From [Flexibacter] sp. ATCC 35208 (GTDB taxonomy: Bacteria; Bacteroidota; Bacteroidia; Chitinophagales; Chitinophagaceae): 33,041 nt of DNA. Where the stretch lies: positions 1-33,041 of the forward strand of contig NZ_MTKN01000038.1 in the NCBI RefSeq assembly GCF_001975825.1, written 5' to 3'. Shown here piece after piece: positions 8,415-17,326 of the stretch. The number at the start of each line of letters is the position of its first letter. Positions within the stretch are counted from its first letter, which is position 1. The notes beneath the pieces were generated by a model. The model made no database searches. It was not told the DNA's origin and worked only from the letters and a program-made list of their open reading frames with translations. The translations under genes and the position numbers were made by a program.

Positions 8415-9005
8415 ATGAAAAAGAGTACGCTCACACTGATCATTATTCTTGTTGTAGTATTAATCTTTGGAGGCTGTGGTGTATCCAAATACAATAGCAT
8501 CGTACGTCAGGATCAGGCAGTAAAAAGCAAGTGGAGCAATGTGGAAGCACAGTATCAGCGCAGAGCTGATCTGATCCCAAACCTGGTTTCGACTGTTAAA
8601 GGTGCTGCTAACTTTGAGAAAGAAACCCTGACACAGGTAATGGAAGCAAGAGCAAAAGCTACCCAGATCACTATCAAAGGCGATGACCTGACTCCTGAAA
8701 AAGTACAACAGTACCAGGCAGCACAAGGTCAGCTGAGTACAGCACTGGGCAGACTGCTGGCTGTATCAGAAGCTTATCCTGAACTAAAAGCTAACCAGAA
8801 CTTCCGTGACCTGCAGGCACAACTCGAAGGCACTGAAAACCGCATCACCGTAGCACGTAATGACTTTTCCACTGCTGTGGAAAGCTTTAATAGCACTGTC
8901 AGCACTTTCCCTAACAATATCGTAGCTGGTTTCGGTGGTTTCAAAGCCAAAGAATACTACATGGCCGATAAGGGTTCTGAAAATGCACCTAAGGTGCAGT
9001 TCTAA
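8415..9005 (+). CDS. lemA: LemA family protein
   Basis: This 196-residue protein has an N-terminal membrane anchor (about 5-20, LTLIIILVVVLIFGG) followed by a cysteine at 21 in GGCG, which may be a lipidation site. The rest is helical and exposed outside the inner membrane. The family signature is clear in QYQRRADLIPNLVSTVKG (about 47-64), followed by ANFEKETLTQVMEARAKA and a helical bundle. LemA proteins are widespread but have no firmly established biochemical role; they often neighbour TPM-domain genes, as here. The gene leads a three-gene plus-strand unit with two TPM genes, spaced 21 bp from the next. The length is typical for the family. Confidence 0.95.
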   Translation: MKKSTLTLIIILVVVLIFGGCGVSKYNSIVRQDQAVKSKWSNVEAQYQRRADLIPNLVSTVKGAANFEKETLTQVMEARAKATQITIKGDDLTPEKVQQYQAAQGQLSTALGRLLAVSEAYPELKANQNFRDLQAQLEGTENRITVARNDFSTAVESFNSTVSTFPNNIVAGFGGFKAKEYYMADKGSENAPKVQF

Positions 9006-9026
9006 TATCAAATAGCCCATTCATCT

Positions 9027-9476
9027 ATGCGTTTATTCCCTAAAAAAGAACTGCTCACCGAAGCAGAAAAACAGCAACTGGTACAAGCGATCCGGAATGC
9101 GGAAAGAATGACCAGCGGAGAAATCCGCGTATTTGTCGAAAGCCGTTGCAAATTTGTTGATCCCATAGACAGGGCACATGAGATCTTTATTCAACTGGGT
9201 CTGGAGAAAACAAGGTTCCGCAATGGAGTGCTACTCTATTTTGCACTGAAAGACAAACAGTATGCTATAGCCGGGGATAAAGGCATTCATGAAAAAGTGG
9301 GTAAAGATTTTTGGAAAGAGAAAACAAAAAGCATGCTGGCACATTTTGCCAATAACCAGGTGGTAACAGGTATCGAAACCTGCATCGGTGAAATAGGCGA
9401 AGCGCTGTGTTTACACTTTCCACATGAAGGAGATGACATTAACGAATTACCGGATGACATAGTAGTAGGGAGATGA
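9027..9476 (+). CDS. TPM-domain protein (cytoplasmic/short form)
   Basis: This 149-residue protein consists almost wholly of one TPM domain. Its beginning (LTEAEKQQLVQAIRNAERMTSGE) matches the usual TPM opening helix followed by EIRVFVES. Central features are FRNGVLLYFALKDKQYAIAGDKGIHEKVG (split here as NGVLLYF and IAGDKGIHEKVG) and FWKEKTKSML. No signal peptide or membrane segment is seen, unlike the following gene. It lies between lemA and the YgcG-type TPM gene, and its stop TGA overlaps the next ATG (ATGA), so translation is probably coupled. TPM domains have been linked to phosphatase activity in plant homologues; function in this operon is unknown. Confidence 0.9.
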   Translation: MRLFPKKELLTEAEKQQLVQAIRNAERMTSGEIRVFVESRCKFVDPIDRAHEIFIQLGLEKTRFRNGVLLYFALKDKQYAIAGDKGIHEKVGKDFWKEKTKSMLAHFANNQVVTGIETCIGEIGEALCLHFPHEGDDINELPDDIVVGR

Positions 9477-10261
9477 GGTCAATAAAATTAATTAAGATGA
9501 GGCAAGTATACTGCCTGCTTGTAGGTTTCTTCTTAGCCCTGGGAATGGTACAGGCACAGGAATTAAAGATTCCTCCCCGCCCCAATCCACCCCGGCTGGT
9601 GAATGACCTGGCAGGCGTGCTGCAAAGCGATCAGGTGGCCACACTGGAAAACAAACTGTTAGAGTACAACGATACCACTTCTACACAGATTGCCATTGTG
9701 ACCATCCCTTCTACCAACGGGAGGGACATTGCCGAAGTAGGTCTGGCTATACTCCGTGACTGGGGTATCGGTACCAAAGAGAAAAACAATGGTATACTGA
9801 TACTGGCAGCCATAGACGACAGAAAGATCCGTATCGAAGTCGGCACCGGTATGGAAGGCGTAGTACCAGATGCTATCGCTAACCGTATCATCGATGAGAA
9901 CATTAAGCCAAACTTCAAAGCCGGCGATTACTATCAGGGTTTTGATGAAGCGATAGACAGGATCGTTGAAGCGTCGAAAGGAGAATACAAAGGCACGCCC
10001 AACAGGGCAAAAGACGGCAGCAATGCACCAGGACTGGTTATACTGATCATCATAATTGTAGTGATCATTTCGATCCTGAACAATCGCGGTGGCGGTGGTG
10101 GTCATACATTCAGTCGTCGTGGATGGACTGGTTGGATTGGCCCGGGTATCTTTGGCGGCGGTAGCCGTGGAGGTAGCTGGGGCGGTGGCGGAGGAGGAGG
10201 CGGCTTTGGCGGCTTCGGTGGAGGCTCCGGTAGCGGAGGAGGTTCAAGCGGCAGCTGGTAA
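9473..10261 (+). CDS. YgcG-type TPM-domain protein with Gly-rich tail
   Basis: This protein of up to 262 residues has a signal peptide ending at VQAQ, a periplasmic TPM domain (about 40-175; NDLAGVLQSDQVATLENKL, then TQIAIVTIPS, GILILAAIDDRKIRIEVG), a membrane span (about 188-202, GLVILIIIIVVIISI) and a glycine-rich C-terminal tail with aromatic residues. This matches the YgcG/TPM family often found next to lemA. The ATG at 9473 overlaps the upstream stop as ATGA; an internal ATG at 9497 (MRQVYCLL) would give a more ordinary signal peptide and may be the true start. The tail is low complexity, coded by GGC/GGT/GGA runs. A terminator follows at 10270. Confidence 0.92.
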   Translation: MRSIKLIKMRQVYCLLVGFFLALGMVQAQELKIPPRPNPPRLVNDLAGVLQSDQVATLENKLLEYNDTTSTQIAIVTIPSTNGRDIAEVGLAILRDWGIGTKEKNNGILILAAIDDRKIRIEVGTGMEGVVPDAIANRIIDENIKPNFKAGDYYQGFDEAIDRIVEASKGEYKGTPNRAKDGSNAPGLVILIIIIVVIISILNNRGGGGGHTFSRRGWTGWIGPGIFGGGSRGGSWGGGGGGGGFGGFGGGSGSGGGSSGSW

Positions 10262-10269
10262 AATAATTG

Positions 10270-10304
10270 AAAAGGGGATTACATTACTGTAACCCCCTTT
10301 TTTT
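10270..10304. terminator. Convergent bidirectional terminator
   Basis: AAAAGGGG and TTACA pair with TGTAA and CCCCTTTT around a 4-nt loop, with one A/C mismatch in the stem. A T run follows on the plus strand, and a TTTTC run on the minus strand. It sits between the TPM gene and the convergent sensor kinase gene. Confidence 0.8.
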
Positions 10305-10355
10305 GTGAAAATAGTTTTCATCCCCTTTGGTGAATCCCGCTTTTCATGAAGATTT

Positions 10356-13300
10356 TTATTCTTCGTCGAGTGGAAACCATACATTCACTCTCGTTCCTGA
10401 TGGCAAATCTTCTATATCAAAGGTCATATCCAGGTTAAATCGTTTGTTGTACAAAGCCAGCCTGTCACGCGTTATTTGTATCCCCCTGGAATGATGCTCA
10501 TCGCCAGTTTGTTGCTTCAACGCTGCCGACCTTTCCCTGCCAATACCGTCATCTTCTATCATACATAGTACCCGATCTATTTCTTTCGTGAATATAATAG
10601 TGAGTTTCCCCCTTTCCTTTTTGTGTAGCAACCCATGCCAGATGGCATTCTCCACAAAGGGTTGTAAAATCATGGTAGGGATATCCGTAAAATCAGGATC
10701 CAGTGCGGCATCTACATGTATATCACAATCAAATTGATCCGCAAAACGTAACTTTTCCAGCTCTATGTAGTTTTCAATCATCCTGATCTCTTTGGAAATA
10801 GTAATACTATTCAGCTGTGAACTATCCAGCACATTCCTGATCAGTCTTGCAAAACGATTCAGGTAAGAAAGCGCCTGCTCTGTTTCACTCTTCATCATAA
10901 ATGTCTGAATAGAGTTCAGGGCATTGAAGATGAAGTGCGGATTCATTTGTGCCCGGAGGGCCTTCATTTCCAGCTGTGCAATCTGTTGTTCTATTTGTGT
11001 ACGGCGGCGGGCTTCTCTTTTGATCAGGTAGATTCTTATCCTGAAATAAGTATAGATGATCGCTACTACCAGCAGCAGCCCCAACATACGAAACCAAGTA
11101 GTTTGCCAAAAAGCAGGCAGAATATTAAAATACAATGTCGTTACACCCGATGAAAAAGTGCCGGCAGTATTCATACTTCTTACCCGGAATATATAACTAC
11201 CCGGAGGTAGATTCGTATACCTGGCTACCAGCAGACCATTAGCCTGTACCCAGTCTTCATCTACCCCATCCAGCTGATAAAAATAGCGGATGGCTTCATG
11301 GTGATATTGCAGACTTTTGAATTCAATGTTGATAAAGTTCTGACGATGATTCAGTGCCAGCGGTGCATTTTTATAATACAGGGTACTCAGCTGTATACTG
11401 CTGTCCATGGCCCTGAAATTGATAATGGTGACATTGGGTGGCGAAGGTGCGACTTTCAATGCCGCCGTATCCAATATCACAAAATGATCTGAGGCCCCTA
11501 TCATCAACCGGCCATCTGCCAGTCGTACAATCCGTCTACTCACCTTACGGTTATTATCAATGATCTGTCCTGTCTGTACAAAGGTTTCCAGACCGAAATT
11601 CCGTCTGTTAAAACGATAAAAACCATATGGGGTAGTAAACCACAAACCCTTGCTGCCAGAAGGTAACATGCTTAGTACCCACTCGTCAAACAGGTCGCCA
11701 TTGATCAATAATGGATCAGCTGTATGATTATGAATATTGTATACCCACAAACCATGCTCTGTACCTGCTACGAGCGTCGTATCATCCAGCAGTTTCAAAC
11801 AGGTGATATTACTGACAGATAAATGTGCATAGGGAAACAGCTCCCGCGACACTATCTTCTGGGTAACATGATTATACCGGATCAAACCAGCATCACTCGT
11901 AGCGAGCCATAATATACTGTCTCCCTGCCTCGCTATATCCATCACCGTGATAGGATGCCGGATTTTATTCATCAGGTTCTGACAAGCCATGAATGTATCT
12001 GTTACAGGGTTCCAACGTACCAGTCCGTTTTTATACAATCCTATCCACACGGTGGTATCATTTTCCGGCAGCATGGTCATGAGCGTCTGATCATCAAATA
12101 CATCTTTGTGTTTATGCGCTACAAATCCCCCCTGCTTAGGGTCAAATATTGATAACCAGCCATTTTCCTGCCCTACCAGCACCTTGTCATCCGGCATCTG
12201 GGCAAAACTCCATACCAGTCCCCGCTCCTCAGGTACTTCTTTGAGGAACTGCTTTTTAAACTGCAAATCAGGTGAGAGCCAGCTAAAGCCCTTACCCCAA
12301 TAACCTGCATAGATATTCCCTTTATTATCCTGGAAAAGACCAGTCACTTCTGCCTGGGGTAGATTTGCATTTGGATCCCGCTGATCCATGATGCGAAACG
12401 CCGGATCAGGAGTATTCAGAATATTTAAACCCCTGTCAGTACCTATCCATAGGCGGCCATCTCTGTCATTCAGGAAACAGTTGACTTCAAAGTCGTAGTG
12501 GAATCTTTTATCGTCTTCATTATTTGCGCGGATGTTGAGGTGGAAATCGTTTGCCTTTTCATCATAGCGGTAGATGCCGCCCAGTTCCGTTGCTACCCAT
12601 ATCTGATTGTCTTTGTCTTCGGTAATGTCGGTGACCATATTCCCTTCAGGAGGTTGATTGATCCTGAAGGGCCAACCTTTTAACTGGTTTTGTGCGGGTA
12701 TATAGCAGTAGAGTGTGTCGCCAAGCCTATCTGCAACCCAGAGCCGTTCGTGGCTATCGATGAAAAACTGCTTAACGCTACCCAGTGTATTTAGCAGGGG
12801 AATCTGTAGGGGATTGTTATTTCTGCCATACAGGTGTTTCCGGTCGGCACTCAGCATATAGATGCCTTTCCTGCCACTGATCCAGAGGTTACCTTTTCTA
12901 TCTTCAGTAATGGCGCTGTACATTTCAGCTCGCTGCGCTTCGGGTACTTCTTTGGGAATAACAAAGGTGGAAGACTGTTCATCATAGCGATATAATCCTT
13001 CCTGGGTGGTGACCCAGATCACCCCTGCATGATCCTGTATAATATGACTACAATATACATTGCCGGTGCCCATTGGGAGCATATCCATTTTCAGGACCTT
13101 TACTTTGGATGTAACAGGATCATAAAAACGAATGTTGTCCGGAGCCCCCATCCAGATCCTTCCTTTCTTATCTTCACACAGGCAGATATCATCGTAATAA
13201 ATAGAGCCGGGTACCTTGTCAAAGCTGGCAATGGTGATCAGGTTACTCCCATCGTAACGCTGCAATGCCGTGCTGGCAATCCAGATAAACCCTTTGCGGT

Positions 13301-13457
13301 CTTGTAAGATAGCTGATACGTGATTACTGGCCAGCCCATCGTTGAGATCCAGGTGGCGGAATGAATATGAAAGTGTCGACTCCTGTGCACGCACAGAATA
13401 ACTATATATTGTCAGCAGACAAAATATAAAAGTAGCAAGGCGGTACTTCACATTCAT
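10356..13457 (-). CDS. Periplasmic-propeller sensor histidine kinase, LytS-type
   Basis: This 1033-residue membrane kinase starts with a signal peptide (cleavage about VRAQ, 24). Residues about 30-720 form reg_prop beta-propeller repeats, with recurring forms such as DRKGFIWIAS, DKKGRIWMG and DRDGRLWIGTD. A Y_Y_Y domain follows (about 725-800, ending PPGSYIFRVRSMN), then one membrane span (about 808-828, MLGLLLVVAIIYTYFRI). The cytoplasmic part is a His_kinase/LytS-type module with phospho-accepting H841 in QMNPHFIFNALNSI, an N-box FVENAIWHGL (about 935-943) and EDDGIGRERS. No response regulator is fused or adjacent. The gene lies 25 bp after the symporter gene and is probably co-transcribed, so its ligand may relate to that transporter's substrate (inference). 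Confidence 0.93.
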   Translation of the reverse strand: MNVKYRLATFIFCLLTIYSYSVRAQESTLSYSFRHLDLNDGLASNHVSAILQDRKGFIWIASTALQRYDGSNLITIASFDKVPGSIYYDDICLCEDKKGRIWMGAPDNIRFYDPVTSKVKVLKMDMLPMGTGNVYCSHIIQDHAGVIWVTTQEGLYRYDEQSSTFVIPKEVPEAQRAEMYSAITEDRKGNLWISGRKGIYMLSADRKHLYGRNNNPLQIPLLNTLGSVKQFFIDSHERLWVADRLGDTLYCYIPAQNQLKGWPFRINQPPEGNMVTDITEDKDNQIWVATELGGIYRYDEKANDFHLNIRANNEDDKRFHYDFEVNCFLNDRDGRLWIGTDRGLNILNTPDPAFRIMDQRDPNANLPQAEVTGLFQDNKGNIYAGYWGKGFSWLSPDLQFKKQFLKEVPEERGLVWSFAQMPDDKVLVGQENGWLSIFDPKQGGFVAHKHKDVFDDQTLMTMLPENDTTVWIGLYKNGLVRWNPVTDTFMACQNLMNKIRHPITVMDIARQGDSILWLATSDAGLIRYNHVTQKIVSRELFPYAHLSVSNITCLKLLDDTTLVAGTEHGLWVYNIHNHTADPLLINGDLFDEWVLSMLPSGSKGLWFTTPYGFYRFNRRNFGLETFVQTGQIIDNNRKVSRRIVRLADGRLMIGASDHFVILDTAALKVAPSPPNVTIINFRAMDSSIQLSTLYYKNAPLALNHRQNFINIEFKSLQYHHEAIRYFYQLDGVDEDWVQANGLLVARYTNLPPGSYIFRVRSMNTAGTFSSGVTTLYFNILPAFWQTTWFRMLGLLLVVAIIYTYFRIRIYLIKREARRRTQIEQQIAQLEMKALRAQMNPHFIFNALNSIQTFMMKSETEQALSYLNRFARLIRNVLDSSQLNSITISKEIRMIENYIELEKLRFADQFDCDIHVDAALDPDFTDIPTMILQPFVENAIWHGLLHKKERGKLTIIFTKEIDRVLCMIEDDGIGRERSAALKQQTGDEHHSRGIQITRDRLALYNKRFNLDMTFDIEDLPSGTRVNVWFPLDEE

Positions 13458-13482
13458 AAGTGGGAACTAAAAGTAACTAATA

Positions 13483-14736
13483 TTACTGAACACCTACAGC
13501 CAGCTTATACTTTTCCTCATCAAAAGCTTTTTCACTTTTTGCCATTACGATAGTGGCTACACCATTACCGATCAGGTTTGTAATAGCCCTGGCTTCGCTC
13601 ATAAAACGGTCAACACCTATCAGGAGTGCAAGACCTTCTGCAGGGATCACTTTGATAACAGCCAGTGTGGAGGCGAGTACGATAAAACCGCTACCTGTTA
13701 CACCTGCAGCTCCTTTGGAAGTGATCATCAGGATGCCAATGATGGTTAACTCCTGCCAGATGCTCAGGTCTACTTTTGCCGCCTGCGCCAGGAAGATCAT
13801 AGACATACTGAGGTAGATACTCGTACCATCCAGGTTAAAGGAATAACCTGCGGGGATAACGAGACCTACGATCTCTTTATGGCAACCCATTTTTTCCAGT
13901 TTCTCCATAATACCCGGCAGGGCAGATTCGGAACTGGATGTACCCAGTACGATCAGAAGTTCGTTACTTATAAATTTGAGGTATTTCCAGAGGCTGAATT
14001 TGTACAGATACGCGATCGTTCCCAGTACGATGAAGATGAACAGGAACATAGTCAGGTATACACATAGCATAAGTGAGATCATAGGGTGCAGGGCTTTGAG
14101 GCCGAACTTACCAATAGTAAAAGCCATCCCTCCAAAGGCACCAATTGGCGCCAGTTTCATGATAAACTTAAGGATATTGAAAAAGACTTCTGAAATGCGC
14201 TCGAAGGTATTCAGGAGACCATCACCCTTTCCATTCAGTTTTGTAATACCGTAGCCAAAGAGAATTGCAAAGACCAGTACCTGGATAATTTCGCCTTTGG
14301 CAAAGGCTTCTACAGCATTGGAAGGAACAATATGGAGCAGGAATTCCGTCCAGCTAAAGCCAGCTGCATCCTGTTGGATCCTGGCCGCTTTTGCAATGTC
14401 GGCACCCGACACACTGGAAAAATCAATGCTTTTACCGGGTTTTAAATAGTTCGCAACAAGGAGGCCGATAGTGATGGCGAGGGTGGTCACGATTTCGAAA
14501 TAAAGTAACGCTTTGCCACCTACCTTGCCTACTTTCTTCATATCTCCCATTCTGGCGATGCCAAGTACGATGGTAAGGAAGATGATGGGGGCAATCAGCA
14601 TCTTTATCAGGTTGATAAAGATGGTACTGATCAATTCTCCTGTAGGAGCAATTTGTGGATAGTAGTGGCCGACGAGAATACCGATGATGATGGCGATGAT
14701 AACCTGGAAATAGAGGTGGCGCGTTAGTTTACTCAT
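13483..14736 (-). CDS. Dicarboxylate/amino acid:cation symporter (DAACS family)
   Basis: This 417-residue inner-membrane carrier has the multi-span pattern of GltP/GltT/DctA proteins. Signature segments are the serine-rich hairpin GTSSSESALPGIMEKLEKMG, the following GYSFNLDGTSIYLSMSMIF, and the substrate/cation site VDRFMSEARAITNLIGNG with its conserved D, R and N residues. Substrates in this family are glutamate, aspartate or C4-dicarboxylates moved with Na+ or H+; which one cannot be told here. I choose the start MSKLTRHLYFQ at 14736. The longer in-frame ATG at 14802 falls inside a terminator stem and would add 22 residues unlike the family. The sensor kinase gene starts 25 bp downstream, suggesting an operon. 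Confidence 0.93.
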   Translation of the reverse strand: MSKLTRHLYFQVIIAIIIGILVGHYYPQIAPTGELISTIFINLIKMLIAPIIFLTIVLGIARMGDMKKVGKVGGKALLYFEIVTTLAITIGLLVANYLKPGKSIDFSSVSGADIAKAARIQQDAAGFSWTEFLLHIVPSNAVEAFAKGEIIQVLVFAILFGYGITKLNGKGDGLLNTFERISEVFFNILKFIMKLAPIGAFGGMAFTIGKFGLKALHPMISLMLCVYLTMFLFIFIVLGTIAYLYKFSLWKYLKFISNELLIVLGTSSSESALPGIMEKLEKMGCHKEIVGLVIPAGYSFNLDGTSIYLSMSMIFLAQAAKVDLSIWQELTIIGILMITSKGAAGVTGSGFIVLASTLAVIKVIPAEGLALLIGVDRFMSEARAITNLIGNGVATIVMAKSEKAFDEEKYKLAVGVQ

Positions 14737-14781
14737 TCCATCAAGATAATAAAAAACTTTCTGCCCATTCCAAAAAACAAA

Positions 14782-14810
14782 GACACCTGATGTTTTTAAC
14801 ACCAGGTGTC
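14782..14810 (-). terminator. Terminator of the gap-pgk unit
   Basis: GACACCTG and TGTT pair with AACA and CAGGTGTC, with an A/C mismatch and a 3-nt loop. On the minus strand the stem is followed by TTTGTTTTTT, and on the plus strand by TTTTTT. It lies 28 bp past the pgk stop and ends before the symporter start, so the symporter needs its own promoter. Confidence 0.85.
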
Positions 14811-14837
14811 TTTTTTATCTAAAAAGCTCAATAATAC

Positions 14838-16034
14838 TTATCCTTTTACAGCAGCAATACCAGGTAGGGTCTTTCCTTCGAAATACTCCAGCATAGCACC
14901 ACCACCAGTAGATACATAGCTAACTTTGTCAGCCAGGCCAAACTGGTTCACTGCAGCAACAGAGTCACCACCACCTACCAGAGAGAATGCACCCTGTGCT
15001 GTAGCCAGCACGATGGCATCAGCTACAGATTTGGTACCATTCTGGAAAGCCTTCATTTCGAACACACCCATAGGACCATTCCACAGGATGGTTTTAGACT
15101 GTTGGATCGTTTCGCTGAAGATAGCTACGGATTTAGGTCCGATGTCCAGACCCATCCAACCAGCTGGGATGTTGTCATTGCTAACTTCCTGGGTGTTGGC
15201 ATCAGCTGCAAATTTATCAGCTGCGATAGAGTCAACAGGCAGGATCAGCTGTACGCCTTTCACCTTAGCTTTAGCGAGCAGTTCCAGTGCCAGGTCCAGT
15301 TTCTCGTTTTCGCACAGAGAACTACCGATTTCCTTACCCTGCGCTTTCAGGAAAGTATAAGCCATACCACCACCGATGATGATGTTGTTAGCTTTTTCCA
15401 TCAGGTTTTCGATGATCAGGATTTTGTCGCTCACCTTAGCACCACCCAGGATAGCGGTGAAAGGTTTTTCTGAACCATGCAGTACTTTTTCTGCATTGTT
15501 AACTTCAGCTTCCATCAGCAGACCAAACATACGTTTGTCAGTTGAGAAGAATTCAGCAATCACAGCAGTAGAAGCGTGTGCACGGTGAGCTGTACCGAAT
15601 GCATCGTTTACATATACGTCACCCAGTTTAGACAGCTTTTCTGCGAAGCCCTTATCACCTTTTTCTTCTTCTTTGTAGAAGCGAAGGTTTTCCAGCAGCA
15701 GCACTTCGCCTGGTTGCAGGGCAGCAGCAGCTTTTTCAGCTACTTCGCCAATACAATCGGTAGCGAACTTAACGGTCACACCTTCCAGCAATTTGATCAG
15801 GTGGTTAACCAGGTGTTTCAGAGAATATTTATCGGTAGGACCATCTTTTGGACGACCCAGGTGAGACATCAGGATTACGCTACCGCCATCAGCAAGGATC
15901 TTTTTGATGGTAGGAACAGCAGCGGTCATACGGGTATCATCAGTGATCTGGAATTGATCGTTCAGTGGCACGTTAAAGTCAACGCGCACTACTGCTTTAT
16001 GACCTTTAAAGTTGAAATCGGAAAATTTACTCAT
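14838..16034 (-). CDS. pgk: Phosphoglycerate kinase
   Basis: This 398-residue cytosolic enzyme transfers phosphate between 1,3-bisphosphoglycerate and ADP, giving ATP in lower glycolysis. Family motifs are all present: VRVDFNVPL near the N terminus, SHLGRPKDG, LLLENLRFYKEEEKG, FGTAHRAHAST, AILGGAKVSDKI and the nucleotide-site GGGDSVAAV near the C terminus. The length is normal for bacterial PGK. I use MSKFSDFNFKG at 16034; the in-frame ATG at 16106 would add 24 residues encoded across the hairpin repeat at 16068-16123. It follows gap on the same strand with 109 bp between them, forming the common gap-pgk pair. Confidence 0.98.
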   Translation of the reverse strand: MSKFSDFNFKGHKAVVRVDFNVPLNDQFQITDDTRMTAAVPTIKKILADGGSVILMSHLGRPKDGPTDKYSLKHLVNHLIKLLEGVTVKFATDCIGEVAEKAAAALQPGEVLLLENLRFYKEEEKGDKGFAEKLSKLGDVYVNDAFGTAHRAHASTAVIAEFFSTDKRMFGLLMEAEVNNAEKVLHGSEKPFTAILGGAKVSDKILIIENLMEKANNIIIGGGMAYTFLKAQGKEIGSSLCENEKLDLALELLAKAKVKGVQLILPVDSIAADKFAADANTQEVSNDNIPAGWMGLDIGPKSVAIFSETIQQSKTILWNGPMGVFEMKAFQNGTKSVADAIVLATAQGAFSLVGGGDSVAAVNQFGLADKVSYVSTGGGAMLEYFEGKTLPGIAAVKG

Positions 16035-16067
16035 TGGTTCTGGTTTATCTCTCTGGTGAATAAACGA

Positions 16068-16123
16068 TAAATGGTGAACAGTGAATGGTGGAAACAATTT
16101 CACCATTTACCATTCACCATTTA
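16068..16123. repeat. Long imperfect hairpin of ATGGTGAA units between gap and pgk
   Basis: The outer arms TAAATGGTGAA (16068-16078) and TTCACCATTTA (16113-16123) match perfectly. The inner arms AATGGTG (16084-16090) and CACCATT (16101-16107) also pair. Several copies of ATGGTGAA-like units occur in both arms. It lacks a U-tract, so it looks more like an intergenic repeat or RNA-stability element than a terminator. Confidence 0.65.
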
Positions 16124-16143
16124 CATCTTATGATCTATAAAGC

Positions 16144-17160
16144 TTATTTGCTGATCAAACCGGCAAAGTACTTAACGGTACGAACCAGCTGAGACACATA
16201 GCTCATCTCGTTGTCATACCATGATACAGTCTTAACCAGTTGTTTGTCGCCTACAGAAACGATCTTAGTCTGAGTAGCATCGAACAGGGAACCGAAGTGG
16301 ATACCGATGATGTCGCTGCTCACGATTTCGTCTGTAGTATAACCGAATGATTCGTTAGAAGCAGCTTTCATAGCAGCGTTGATTTCTTCAACGGTAGTCT
16401 TCTTCTTCAGAACGGAAGTCAGTTCAGTCAGGGAACCAGTGATGGTTGGAACACGCTGTGCGTTACCATCCAGTTTACCTTTCAGGCTAGGCAGTACCAG
16501 GCCGATAGCTTTAGCAGCACCAGTACTGTTAGGTACGATGTTAGCAGCAGCAGCACGTGCACGACGCAGGTCACCCTTAGGATGAGGTGCATCCAGGGTA
16601 TTCTGGTCGTTGGTGTAAGCGTGGATAGTGGTCATGATACCCAGTTCGATACCATAAGTATCTTCCAGTACCTTAGCCATTGGAGCCAGACAGTTAGTAG
16701 TACATGAAGCGCAGGAAATGATAGTTTCGCTACCATCCAGGATATCATGGTTTACGTTGAATACAACAGTCTTCAGGTCACCAGTTGCAGGAGCGGAGAT
16801 AACAACTCTCTTAGCACCAGCCTTGATGTGAGCTTCAGCTTTGTCTTTATCGGCGAAGAAACCGGTTGATTCGATAACTACGTCAACACCATGGTTACCC
16901 CAAGGAATTTGAGAAGGATCTTTTTGAGCGTAAATTTTCACCTCATTTCCGTCAACGGAGATAGCGTTATCGGAGTGCTTCACATCAGCATCGAAACGAC
17001 CCTGAGCTGAATCATATTTCAGAAGGTGAGCTAAAACTGCGGGACTTGTAAGGTCATTAATAGCTACCACGTCTATACCTGGCATTTTGTAGATCTGACG
17101 GTATACTAAACGGCCAATACGACCGAAACCATTAATACCGATTTTAAGATTAGTTCCCAT
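16144..17160 (-). CDS. gap: Glyceraldehyde-3-phosphate dehydrogenase
   Basis: This 338-residue cytosolic enzyme oxidises and phosphorylates glyceraldehyde 3-phosphate with NAD. The Rossmann motif KIGINGFGRIGRLVYRQ starts at residue 6, the acidic D36 in AINDLT points to NAD rather than NADP, and the catalytic cysteine is C153 in SCASCTTNCLAP. The histidine partner lies in MTTIHAYTNDQN, and the C terminus has VSWYDNEMSYVSQLV. The start MGTNLKIGI at 17160 is chosen; the ATG at 17229 lies inside the predicted -33 box, so it cannot be within the mRNA. It is the first gene of the gap-pgk unit. Confidence 0.98.
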   Translation of the reverse strand: MGTNLKIGINGFGRIGRLVYRQIYKMPGIDVVAINDLTSPAVLAHLLKYDSAQGRFDADVKHSDNAISVDGNEVKIYAQKDPSQIPWGNHGVDVVIESTGFFADKDKAEAHIKAGAKRVVISAPATGDLKTVVFNVNHDILDGSETIISCASCTTNCLAPMAKVLEDTYGIELGIMTTIHAYTNDQNTLDAPHPKGDLRRARAAAANIVPNSTGAAKAIGLVLPSLKGKLDGNAQRVPTITGSLTELTSVLKKKTTVEEINAAMKAASNESFGYTTDEIVSSDIIGIHFGSLFDATQTKIVSVGDKQLVKTVSWYDNEMSYVSQLVRTVKYFAGLISK

Positions 17161-17198
17161 TTTACACTGAGTTTGTTGAGATTGAAAAAAATTGATTG

Positions 17199-17230
17199 CG
17201 AAGTTACATGCTAGACCGGGATAAAGCAAT
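17199..17230 (-). promoter_or_regulatory. Promoter of gap
   Basis: On the minus strand ATTG (17227-17230), a 20-bp spacer and TAACTTCG (17199-17206) match the Bacteroidota -33/-7 pattern with one mismatch in each box. The predicted leader to the ATG at 17160 is about 30 nt. Confidence 0.6.
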
Positions 17231-17255
17231 AGAATTTTAAGTTAACGAAATTTTT

Positions 17256-17286
17256 TTTGGAAATATGAAAATCCCGCTTACCTTTG
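17256..17286 (+). promoter_or_regulatory. Promoter of the first tRNA-Glu gene
   Basis: TTTG (17256-17259), a 19-bp spacer and TACCTTTG (17279-17286) fit the Bacteroidota consensus exactly. It is divergent from the gap promoter. Transcription would start about 35 nt before the mature tRNA end. Confidence 0.75.
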
Positions 17287-17326
17287 CAATCCTAAAATAT
17301 GGAATCGCGCCATAGCTTTTAGACAA

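Noticed and set aside
10086..10258. Repetitive GGC/GGT/GGA run resembling a tandem repeat or CRISPR-like array
   Set aside because: It is the coding sequence of the glycine-rich tail of the YgcG-type protein, with no regular spacers.
14737..14802. Longer N terminus for the cation symporter
   Set aside because: The upstream ATG falls inside the gap-pgk terminator stem, and the added residues do not match the family.
16035..16106. Longer N terminus for phosphoglycerate kinase
   Set aside because: The extension would be encoded by the intergenic hairpin repeat, and PGK proteins start at the MSKFSDF-like position.
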